Source: Pyrinomonadaceae bacterium (GTDB lineage: Bacteria > Acidobacteriota > Blastocatellia > Pyrinomonadales > Pyrinomonadaceae). Taken from it: a stretch of DNA of 64,000 bases. The stretch spans positions 62,001 through 126,000 of the forward strand of contig JABARP010000014.1 of assembly GCA_019186825.1 (NCBI GenBank), written 5' to 3'. Position numbers and translations under genes: made by a program. This document shows positions 15,346 to 22,197 of the stretch, in pieces. Every line of letters starts with the position of its first letter. Position 1 is the stretch's first letter. The notes beneath the pieces are model-generated. The model saw nothing but the letters and a program-made list of their open reading frames with translations, was not told the origin of the DNA and ran no database searches.

Positions 15346-17579
15346 TGTCTAAAGTTGAGAATCTTGGCGAGATAATTGAGAAGTACGGCCCGCATCTTTA
15401 TGATGCGCCGGTCGATGGCTGGCAGGCCGATCGAAAGATCGATCGTGCCGTGCCGACACACTGTCCATACTGCGGCGTGCAGTGCGGAATGAACCTGCTT
15501 GTGCAGGACGAAACGGTCGTTGGCTTTGAACCTCGATACGATTTCCCGGTAAACGAAGGAAAACTCTGTCCCAAAGGCGTTACCGCCTACATGCAGATCC
15601 ACCATCCGGACCGTCTGCTTTATCCGCTGGTGAAGAAGAATGGCATCTTCGAACGGGCAACATGGGACGACGCGCTGGACCTGATCGTTTCACGTATCAA
15701 AGAGATACAGGCCAAGTACGGTAAGAACTCTATAGGAGTGTATTCGGGCTCGTCGCTAACGACCGAAAAGACGTACGTGATGGGCAAATTCGCTCGTCTT
15801 GGGCTGGGTACGCGCTACGTCGATTACAACGGGCGGCTTTGTATGGTCAGTGCCGCAGCCGGCAACAACAAAGCATTTGGTGTCGATCGCGTTGCGAACT
15901 CGTGGGACGACATTCCGCTCGCTGAGGTACTGATGATCGCCGGTTCGAATTGCGCCGAGACATTTCCGATCCTCAATAAATACCTTTGGCAGCAGCGTGA
16001 TAATGGCGGCCGCTGGATCGTTATCGACCCTCGTGCGACAGCAACAGCAAGGCAGGGGGACATCCACCTGCAGCTATTGCCCGGCACGGACGTGGCAGTT
16101 GCAAACGGGCTGCTGAACGTCATCATTCGCGAAGGCCTCGTTGACGAAGAGTTCATCTCGAAACACACGAATGATTGGGATGCGGTGAAGGCCGTCATCG
16201 ACAAATATCCGCCGTCAAGAGCAGGTGAACTGTCCGGCGTTGACCCCGCGAAGATCGAAAAAGCCGCAATTCTCTACGGCCAGGCCCGGACGGGAATGAT
16301 CCTGCACGCACGCGGCATCGAGCATCATTCGAACGGCGTCGATAACGTTCTAAGTTACATAAACATTGTCCTTGCCACCGGCAAGATCGGCGAACCCGGC
16401 CGAGGTTACGGAACCATTACCGGACAGGGCAACGGCCAGGGCGGCCGCGAACACGGGCAAAAAGCGGACCAGCTTCCCGGACAGCGGTCGATGACAAACC
16501 CCGAAGACCGCAAGCATATGTGCGAGTTCTGGGGGTTGCCGGAAGACGAGTTGCCCGAGGCCGGCGTTTCGGTCGTCGAAATGTACCAAAAGATGCGAGA
16601 GGGGGAGATCAAAGGCTTGATCTCGTCCTGCAACAACGGAATGGTCTCGCTCCCGGACGTGAACTCTATCCGCGAGTCGCTTGAAGGCCTTGAGTTCTAC
16701 GTCAACATCGACTTCTTTATGTCGGAATCCTCGCGATTTGCCGATGTCGTCCTGCCGACCACGACGTGGGCCGAGGACGAAGGCGTTACAGCTAGCGCCG
16801 AGGCACGCGTCGTCAAGATCAACAAGGCGATCGATCCTATCGGCGAATCAAAGCCCGATTGGTGGATCGCCAAGGAGATCGCTCGCCGAATGGGCCGCGA
16901 GAAATATTTTCAGTTTGACTCGCCGCGTGAGATATTCGACGAGCTTCGCGAGGCGTCCAAGGGCGGCAAGGCTGATTATTACGGCATAACCTACGAAAAG
17001 ATCAAAGAACAGAACGGCGTTATGTGGCCATGCCCGACAGAAGAGAGCAAGGGCACGCCGCGGATGTTCGAGGACAAGAAGTTCTACCATCCGGACGGAA
17101 AGGCTAAGTTCTTTGCGGTGGAATACAAAGGTCCGGCGGAGGTCCCGGACGAAGAGTATCCGTTCGCGCTAACGACCGGGCGCGTGGTCTATCAGTACTT
17201 GTCGGGAAATCAGACACGTCGTATCGGGTTCCTCGTGCAGCAGTGTCCGGAGCCTTACGTCGAGATCCATCCTGAGACGGCAGCGAAGTTGGGCATCGCG
17301 GACGGCGAGCGGGTAAAGGTCGTTTCGCGTCGGGGCGAAGGCGTATTTCCGGCCCTCGTTGTCAAGACGATACGCAAGGACACACTCTTTATTCCGTATC
17401 ATTGGGGCGACGCAAAGGCGGCGAACTTGCTGACAAACGCGAAGCTCGATCCGATCTCTAAGATACCCGAATTCAAGGCGTGTGCGGCAAGGATCGAGAA
17501 GGTTGCATCAAGAGATCTGCCGATATTGGGCGATTCTCGAAAGGGTGCGAGCTTAAGCGAAGTGCAAAAAGGGCGGTAA
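15345..17579 (+). CDS. Molybdopterin oxidoreductase, Nas/Nap-type catalytic subunit
   Basis: A 744-residue bis-MGD enzyme. The N-terminal [4Fe-4S] site is C40, C43, C47 and C75 (CPYCGVQCGM ... GKLCPKG). The probable molybdenum ligand is Cys166 in NGRLCMVSA, as in periplasmic (Nap) and assimilatory (Nas) nitrate reductases and unlike the Asp of NarG. Motifs GTITGQGNGQGGREHG and NQTRRIGFLVQQCPEPYVEIHP fit the same family. There is no twin-arginine signal, so the enzyme is probably cytosolic unless piggybacked. Nitrate reduction is the best guess, but the cytochrome b, Rieske and 4Fe-4S partners are not those of classic Nas or Nap. Formate or another oxyanion remains possible. Confidence 0.82.
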   Translation: MSKVENLGEIIEKYGPHLYDAPVDGWQADRKIDRAVPTHCPYCGVQCGMNLLVQDETVVGFEPRYDFPVNEGKLCPKGVTAYMQIHHPDRLLYPLVKKNGIFERATWDDALDLIVSRIKEIQAKYGKNSIGVYSGSSLTTEKTYVMGKFARLGLGTRYVDYNGRLCMVSAAAGNNKAFGVDRVANSWDDIPLAEVLMIAGSNCAETFPILNKYLWQQRDNGGRWIVIDPRATATARQGDIHLQLLPGTDVAVANGLLNVIIREGLVDEEFISKHTNDWDAVKAVIDKYPPSRAGELSGVDPAKIEKAAILYGQARTGMILHARGIEHHSNGVDNVLSYINIVLATGKIGEPGRGYGTITGQGNGQGGREHGQKADQLPGQRSMTNPEDRKHMCEFWGLPEDELPEAGVSVVEMYQKMREGEIKGLISSCNNGMVSLPDVNSIRESLEGLEFYVNIDFFMSESSRFADVVLPTTTWAEDEGVTASAEARVVKINKAIDPIGESKPDWWIAKEIARRMGREKYFQFDSPREIFDELREASKGGKADYYGITYEKIKEQNGVMWPCPTEESKGTPRMFEDKKFYHPDGKAKFFAVEYKGPAEVPDEEYPFALTTGRVVYQYLSGNQTRRIGFLVQQCPEPYVEIHPETAAKLGIADGERVKVVSRRGEGVFPALVVKTIRKDTLFIPYHWGDAKAANLLTNAKLDPISKIPEFKACAARIEKVASRDLPILGDSRKGASLSEVQKGR

Positions 17580-17623
17580 CTCCCGACGCTTTGGAGCCCG
17601 CAAAATATGGAGGCTCAAAAGTT

Positions 17624-18100
17624 ATGAAGATTTTGATCGCGATCGATGGGTCGGAGAATGGAACTTTGGCTCTACGTGAAGTTGCAAACGGCTCCTGGTC
17701 GGAGAAAGACGAGGTGAAGGTCATTCATGTTGTCGGAACGCCGCTTCCGGTAACGGATATGTTGGGCGTGAATGCCGAGATCGCACGCGACGCCCATACT
17801 GAAGCTTTCAAGAAGGGCAGCGAGATCCTCGCGTCAGCGGTGGAACTGCTCGCAAAAGAAGCCGCCGGACTAACTGTAAGTTCAGAGGTCGTTACGGCTC
17901 AGCCGTTCCATTCGGCAGCGGAGGAGATCGTTAACTATGCCGGCCGTTACGGTGCTGATCTCGTGGTAATGGGCTCGCGCGGAATGAGTATGTGGAAGAG
18001 TTTGATCGTCGGGAGCGTATCGTTCGCAGTTATCCAGCATGCGCCTTGCTCGGTGATGATCGTACGCCCGAAGCAGCTTGTAATGGATACCGAAGGTTGA
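17624..18100 (+). CDS. Universal stress protein (UspA family)
   Basis: A 158-residue single-domain Usp beginning MKILIAIDGSENG at the ATG at 17624, with ATGGAGG as ribosome binding site. It has the ATP-binding pattern G-x2-G-x9-G(S) in GSRGMSMWKSLIVGSVS near the C-terminus, so it is probably the nucleotide-binding type. It sits inside the redox operon between the catalytic and 4Fe-4S subunits (44-base gap upstream, 21 downstream), which suggests a regulatory or energy-sensing link to this respiratory module. Confidence 0.88.
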   Translation: MKILIAIDGSENGTLALREVANGSWSEKDEVKVIHVVGTPLPVTDMLGVNAEIARDAHTEAFKKGSEILASAVELLAKEAAGLTVSSEVVTAQPFHSAAEEIVNYAGRYGADLVVMGSRGMSMWKSLIVGSVSFAVIQHAPCSVMIVRPKQLVMDTEG

Positions 18101-18121
18101 TTCCGAAGTAAGGGGAGAGAT

Positions 18122-18775
18122 ATGCAGGAAACGATGTTTGTCGATCCGCAGCGTTGTATTGGCTGCCGATCGTGCGTGGCCGCTTGCCGCGAATGTTCGA
18201 CGCACAAGGGCTACTCGATGATCTTTGTCGATTTCTTCGACCGCGGAGAGACCACTGCTACGATGCCGACGATCTGTATGCATTGTGCCGAGCCGACGTG
18301 TGCACAGGTCTGTCCGGCAGATGCGATCAAGCAGAACGAATTCGGCGTAGTAATGACGGCTCTTAAGCCGCGCTGCCTTGATTGCCGCAACTGCGTGAAC
18401 GCCTGCCCGTTCGGGGTGCCGAAATATAATTCCGCGATGCACCTGCAGATGAAGTGCGATATGTGTTACGACCGTTCGTCCGAAGGCCTTCAGCCGATGT
18501 GCGCAAGCGTGTGTCCGACCGGTGCACTTACCTTTGGGAAATACGAAGATGTCGTACCGCTGCGGCGAACCAAACCCGTGAACATCCACTACTTCGGCAA
18601 TCAAAAGGTTGAAACGAAAGTGTACTTGATGATGCCGACCAATGAGGCGGACGCAATACACATTGACGGAGATACTGAATTCGGAGAACACCTCTCGGCA
18701 CACGCAGGCGACGAAGCTTCGTGGATCGAGAATGAAATGGGCGAGACCGACAATAGCAACGAGTTCCGCTCGTAA
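18122..18775 (+). CDS. 4Fe-4S electron-transfer subunit (HycB/DmsB-like)
   Basis: A 217-residue polyferredoxin with four cysteine clusters: CIGCRSCVAACREC, CMHCAEPTCAQVCPAD, CLDCRNCVNACPFG and CDMCYDRS...CASVCPTGAL. Together they bind about four [4Fe-4S] clusters. Proteins of this type wire a membrane subunit to a molybdopterin catalytic subunit. The last 60 residues are acidic (GDTEFGEHLSAHAGDEA) and beyond the usual family core. A good ribosome binding site (GGGGAGA) precedes the ATG. It is part of the 14.2-20.9 kb operon. Confidence 0.87.
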   Translation: MQETMFVDPQRCIGCRSCVAACRECSTHKGYSMIFVDFFDRGETTATMPTICMHCAEPTCAQVCPADAIKQNEFGVVMTALKPRCLDCRNCVNACPFGVPKYNSAMHLQMKCDMCYDRSSEGLQPMCASVCPTGALTFGKYEDVVPLRRTKPVNIHYFGNQKVETKVYLMMPTNEADAIHIDGDTEFGEHLSAHAGDEASWIENEMGETDNSNEFRS

Positions 18776-18790
18776 GGAGAATGCAGGAAA

Positions 18791-19348
18791 ATGGCGGCTT
18801 CTGAGATCAACAACTGTCCGATATCGGACGAAAGGGACGTTCGGCGTGCAACAGATTCGCATCAGGCGGAGTTTCCATATAACCGCGATGCCGAATCTGA
18901 GGTTACGCGGCGTGAATTCTGTAACTTTCTCGTCCTTGCCTCCGGCACTTTCTTTGTCGGTACGGTCGGATTCTCTGCAGTATCGGCGGTTGACGCGAAA
19001 AAGGAACGCATGTTCACGCCCGCCGCGATCGAAGGTGCCGAGAATATGGCTCCGGGGTCAGCTCTTAATTTCGCTTACCCGACTCCAAAGGACACTGCGA
19101 TCCTGATACGCACATCGAGCGGTGAATATAAGGCGTACGGACAGAAGTGCACGCACCTGTCGTGTCCGGTGTATTATTCGAAGGAGCACAAACGTCTTGA
19201 ATGTCCGTGCCACGAAGGCGGTTTCAGCGAGGCGACAGGCGAAGTACTCTTCGGACCGCCGCCAAGACCGCTCGATAAGATCGACGTCGAACTTCGCGGA
19301 GGCAAGGTTATGGCACTTAACAGGGAGGTTCGTGGAAATGAGACTTAG
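18791..19348 (+). CDS. Rieske [2Fe-2S] protein with twin-arginine-type anchor
   Basis: A 185-residue protein. Residues about 41-65 form a TRREFCNFL twin-arginine-like motif plus a hydrophobic segment, so the cluster domain probably faces the periplasm. The cluster ligands are in CTHLSCPV and CPCHEGGF. The first box has Ser where the usual CTHxGC has Gly. After the second box is GPPPRPL, as in bc1/b6f Rieske proteins. It probably relays electrons between the cytochrome b and another carrier. Its C-terminus overlaps the next gene by 11 bases. Confidence 0.87.
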   Translation: MAASEINNCPISDERDVRRATDSHQAEFPYNRDAESEVTRREFCNFLVLASGTFFVGTVGFSAVSAVDAKKERMFTPAAIEGAENMAPGSALNFAYPTPKDTAILIRTSSGEYKAYGQKCTHLSCPVYYSKEHKRLECPCHEGGFSEATGEVLFGPPPRPLDKIDVELRGGKVMALNREVRGNET

Positions 19349-19625
19349 ATCTGCAAAGTCGGTCGGGTTCAGTGAACCAAATCGGCCGCCATCAAGAGGT
19401 CGGCGCTCGGTGGCTCAGGCCCGGCTTGCCCTTCTTGTTATGATCAACATCGCACAGATGTGGGTACTTGCCGCCGCAGTCGAGGCGGGCCTCGCACACG
19501 AGCTTGAACATCTCGTCCCGCTAAGCATAGCGTCAGGCCTTTGCTTCGTGATCTCTCTCACAATTTTCTTTTGGTGGAAACCCGTAGGGCTCGCCAAACG
19601 CAAGATCAATGAACCGAAGAGTTGA
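19338..19625 (+). CDS. Small two-helix membrane protein of the redox operon
   Basis: A 95-residue protein from the ATG at 19338, with GGGAGG nine bases upstream. A basic, Ser/Arg-rich N-terminus precedes two membrane helices (LALLVMINIAQMWVLAAAVEAG and LVPLSIASGLCFVISLTIFFWW) joined by a short loop with EHELEH-like acidic/histidine residues. No family is recognised with confidence. It overlaps both the Rieske gene (11 bases) and the DUF3565 gene (17 bases). This supports it as a subunit or assembly partner of the membrane complex. Confidence 0.72.
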   Translation: MRLRSAKSVGFSEPNRPPSRGRRSVAQARLALLVMINIAQMWVLAAAVEAGLAHELEHLVPLSIASGLCFVISLTIFFWWKPVGLAKRKINEPKS

Positions 19626-19812
19626 GGGCTTCGCGATCGACGACGAGGGACATTGGAGGGCGAAGCTTTCTTGCCGCCACTATCAGCACGTACGGCACGA
19701 TCCGCCTCTGCGTGTTCGGGAGTGGGTATTGACGCCCGAAGGACGCGAATCGCGGATCGGCCAAGAGTTGAACTGTAAAAAGTGTGACGAAGACCAACCC
19801 GACGACTTCTGA
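19609..19812 (+). CDS. DUF3565 family protein
   Basis: A 67-residue protein. The pattern GFxxDxxGxWxAxLxCxHxQHVRHxPP, then WVLTPEGRESRIGQELNCKKC, matches DUF3565. Conserved Cys/His positions (CRHYQHVRH and CKKC) suggest a small metal site. The function of the family is unknown. It overlaps its neighbours on both sides (17 and 29 bases), so it is translationally coupled into the redox operon. Confidence 0.78.
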   Translation: MNRRVEGFAIDDEGHWRAKLSCRHYQHVRHDPPLRVREWVLTPEGRESRIGQELNCKKCDEDQPDDF

Positions 19813-20866
19813 ACCGCTCCCAAATGTCCCACAGCACGGCCGCTTTATGCGGGCCGCCGCTGACCTGTTTCCAGGCTATTTTGCAATGGTAATGGCGACC
19901 GGCATCACGTCGATCGCAGCCAATCTGATGGGCTTTCCGGGAATCGCATGGGGACTGATATATGTCAATGTCATCGCATTTGCGGTCCTTTCGATTCTCT
20001 TCATCACAAGGCTCATCTTCTTTTTCGACCGGATCGAAAAAGACCTGATCAACCACCTTCGCGGACCCGGATTTTTGACGATCGTCGCCGGCTGCTGCGT
20101 ACTCGGCAGCCAACTTATACTCGTCGCCGAAAGCTTTGCCCCGGCAGTCTATTTCTGGATCGCCGGCCTTGTGCTATGGGTGATCATCACGTATTCGTTC
20201 TTTACGGCGATGACGATCCGCGGAGGGAAGCCGCCCTTGGAAAAAGGGATCAGCGGCACGTGGCTGATCGCGACAGTCGCGACCCAGTCGGTTTCCGTGC
20301 TGGGCACACTGCTTGCCGCCCATTACCGAACATACAGCCATGAGTTTCTCTTCTTCACGCTTTGTATGTTCTTTACGGGCTGTATGCTCTACCTGATCCT
20401 TATAACGCTGATCTTCTATAGGTTCACGTTCCTTGAGATCACGCGTGAGAATCTCGGCCCGCCCTATTGGATCAACATGGGTGCCGTCGCGATCACGACC
20501 CTTGCGGCGTCCCGACTGATCCTAGCTGCGGATGAGTTTCACCTGATAAAGGAACTCGTTCCTTTCCTCAAGGGATTTACTTTGTTCTTTTGGGCGGCTG
20601 GCAGTTGGTGGGTTCCGCTCCTCGTTATTCTCGGGCTTTGGCGGCACCTCTACAAGAAGCTTCCGATCAAGTACGACCCGCAGTACTGGAGCATGGTCTT
20701 TCCGCTCGGAATGTACACCGTGTGTACGTTCCAACTCTCAAAGGCCCTCGACTTTCCGTCGCTGATGCTTATCCCGCAGATCTTTGTCTACGCGGCGTTG
20801 GCGGCGTGGACACTCGCCTTTATTGGGCTCATCTATACCCTCGTACGAAGCTTTTCATCAGAATAA
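19784..20866 (+). CDS. SLAC1/TehA-family anion channel or transporter
   Basis: A 360-residue protein with ten predicted membrane helices, beginning after FPGYFAMVMATGITSIA, a hallmark of the TehA/SLAC1 (TDT) family. Relatives carry tellurite, malate, sulfite, nitrate or chloride. Being last in an operon with a nitrate-reductase-like enzyme makes nitrate or nitrite passage an attractive guess, but the sequence does not prove it. The GTG at 19784 overlaps the previous gene. An internal ATG at 19846 is an alternative start and would remove a hydrophilic N-terminus. Confidence 0.85.
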   Translation: MTKTNPTTSEPLPNVPQHGRFMRAAADLFPGYFAMVMATGITSIAANLMGFPGIAWGLIYVNVIAFAVLSILFITRLIFFFDRIEKDLINHLRGPGFLTIVAGCCVLGSQLILVAESFAPAVYFWIAGLVLWVIITYSFFTAMTIRGGKPPLEKGISGTWLIATVATQSVSVLGTLLAAHYRTYSHEFLFFTLCMFFTGCMLYLILITLIFYRFTFLEITRENLGPPYWINMGAVAITTLAASRLILAADEFHLIKELVPFLKGFTLFFWAAGSWWVPLLVILGLWRHLYKKLPIKYDPQYWSMVFPLGMYTVCTFQLSKALDFPSLMLIPQIFVYAALAAWTLAFIGLIYTLVRSFSSE

Positions 20867-20979
20867 GCCTAGAAACGTGCGGAGTACTGCATTTCCCGAC
20901 CAACCGCGATTCGCTGGCGCTGAAGTCAACTAGTTCCTATCGAACCGGCCCGGCTTGCCTGCACCCAAAGCGCAAAAAC

Positions 20980-21015
20980 GGCGTCTTTCGCTCCGTGGAG
21001 CAGAGGAAAGACGCC
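20980..21015. terminator. Bidirectional hairpin between convergent genes
   Basis: A 10-bp stem (GGCGTCTTTC at 20980-20989 with its complement at 21006-21015) contains an inner GCTCC/GGAGC stem. It lies between the convergent SLAC1 gene and ric. There is no strong T-tract, so termination may be partly factor-dependent. Confidence 0.55.
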
Positions 21016-21047
21016 CAGGCTTCATTGGCAGAGTGGGAGAATATGAA

Positions 21048-21923
21048 CTAATGCTCGCAGCCACAGCCGCAAGAATGAACTTGAGCATGGCCTTGGGAGT
21101 GCCCATGCGGGTGCGCGTGGGCATGGTGGGAGTGTGCGTGGCCATGCTCGTGGACACCGCAAACCTGCTCTTGCAAAGCTTTGGCATCCGAAACAGTACC
21201 GCTGTCTTCCATCTCGATGGCCTTCGGGAAGAGAATATTGTTCTCAAGATGAATGTGCTGATGAAGGTCTTTCTCAAGGCCCACAAAAGCCGCAAATAGT
21301 GTTCGATAGGTCGTGCAGCCGTCTTGCGGCACCGTAAAGTCGCCTGTCAATGCTCTCATCTCGTCGATCATCTCGGCCGCTTTATCGTGATCGCTGATCA
21401 TTACGGCGATCGGGTTCCGAGTGGAACCGAATGGTGCGGGCGGACGCGGCATTCCAAAATTGAACGAGCTTTCCATCAGCGAAATGTACGGGAAAAGCAT
21501 CCTCTCCTCTTTGAGCATATGGTTCTCAAGCTCGAGTTTGAATGCCTCAAAGATCCGCTGAACTTCAAAAAGTTCCGGGTGATTGCCTCCGTGAACAGAA
21601 CAAACCTTGTTGAGAAGGGCCTGAATGCGAGCGTCTTCTTCGCGGGTAAAAACGTGATGGCAACGAACAATGTGGTCCGCCAAGGCGGCGAGCGACATCG
21701 TTGCAAAATCAAGCTCGACCGCCTCGCCGTTCTGCGGTTTATTCGCCTCGGCTTCGAGCAGTGCTGCAAGATCCTCCAGTGCTACGCCTTTTGACGCGCA
21801 GGCATCCGAGATCGACTTCTGCCCGCCGCAGCAGTAGTCGATACCGAGCTTTTCGAACACTCTCTTTGAAGGTGGATACGTTACCGCATAATCAGCGACG
21901 GTTCGTGTGACATCAAGTTCCAT
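21048..21923 (-). CDS. ric: Iron-sulfur cluster repair di-iron protein (Ric/ScdA/YtfE)
   Basis: A 291-residue protein that repairs Fe-S clusters after nitric oxide or oxidative damage. The N-terminal ScdA domain has LGIDYCCGG (about residues 26-34). The hemerythrin-like di-iron region follows, with DHIVRCHHVF, LENHMLKEERMLFPYI, ISDHDKAAEM and LHQHIHLENNILFP supplying His/Glu ligands. Unusually, residues from about 254 form a tail of about 38 residues dominated by His, Gly and Ala, ending SCGCGCEH, a likely extra metal-binding extension. Its upstream region carries a Crp-like palindrome, which fits control by nitrogen-oxide status. Confidence 0.92.
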   Translation of the reverse strand: MELDVTRTVADYAVTYPPSKRVFEKLGIDYCCGGQKSISDACASKGVALEDLAALLEAEANKPQNGEAVELDFATMSLAALADHIVRCHHVFTREEDARIQALLNKVCSVHGGNHPELFEVQRIFEAFKLELENHMLKEERMLFPYISLMESSFNFGMPRPPAPFGSTRNPIAVMISDHDKAAEMIDEMRALTGDFTVPQDGCTTYRTLFAAFVGLEKDLHQHIHLENNILFPKAIEMEDSGTVSDAKALQEQVCGVHEHGHAHSHHAHAHPHGHSQGHAQVHSCGCGCEH

Positions 21924-22037
21924 TATAATTACCTCGAATTCAGTAGCCTTTCATTCGGCTCCATTTATCAAAGGGCTAAACGCAAATATTCAGCAAATGC
22001 TGTGTCGGGCCAAAGGCCGCTTATCAACACCTTTTCT

Positions 22038-22073
22038 CGCCCAATACCTGAATTTTTCCAAATCAATTGGGCG
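22038..22073. repeat. Inverted repeat between ric and korA
   Basis: CGCCCAAT (22038-22045) and its complement ATTGGGCG (22066-22073) have 20 bases between. It is next to the Crp-like palindrome and could be a second operator or an RNA hairpin in the ric leader. Confidence 0.35.
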
Positions 22074-22075
22074 CT

Positions 22076-22097
22076 CAATATGATTTGAATCATATTG
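22076..22097. promoter_or_regulatory. Crp/Fnr-like operator between ric and korA
   Basis: A 22-bp palindrome: 10-base arms CAATATGATT and AATCATATTG around a TG centre. It contains the core TATGA-N6-TCATA at 22079-22094, identical to the core at 14095-14110. It lies about 155 bases upstream of ric and about 100 upstream of the korA start, so either or both could be regulated. Confidence 0.65.
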
Positions 22098-22197
22098 AAG
22101 GTCTTTTTTTTGAAATGCCGTGCCGGCCGCCTCAACTACCTTTCCTTTTGCCCGAAAACTTCCTAAAATCGGTTCGGAACAGAGGCATCGACATTTT

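Noticed and set aside
15345..17579. Formate dehydrogenase as the name of the molybdoenzyme
   Set aside because: The probable metal ligand context NGRLCMVSA is that of Nap/Nas enzymes, and the His/Arg pattern after Cys/SeCys of FdhF-type enzymes is not seen. The substrate is still left open.
17882..18862. A 326-codon minus-strand frame across usp and the 4Fe-4S gene
   Set aside because: It crosses two well-supported plus-strand genes and shows no family motif.
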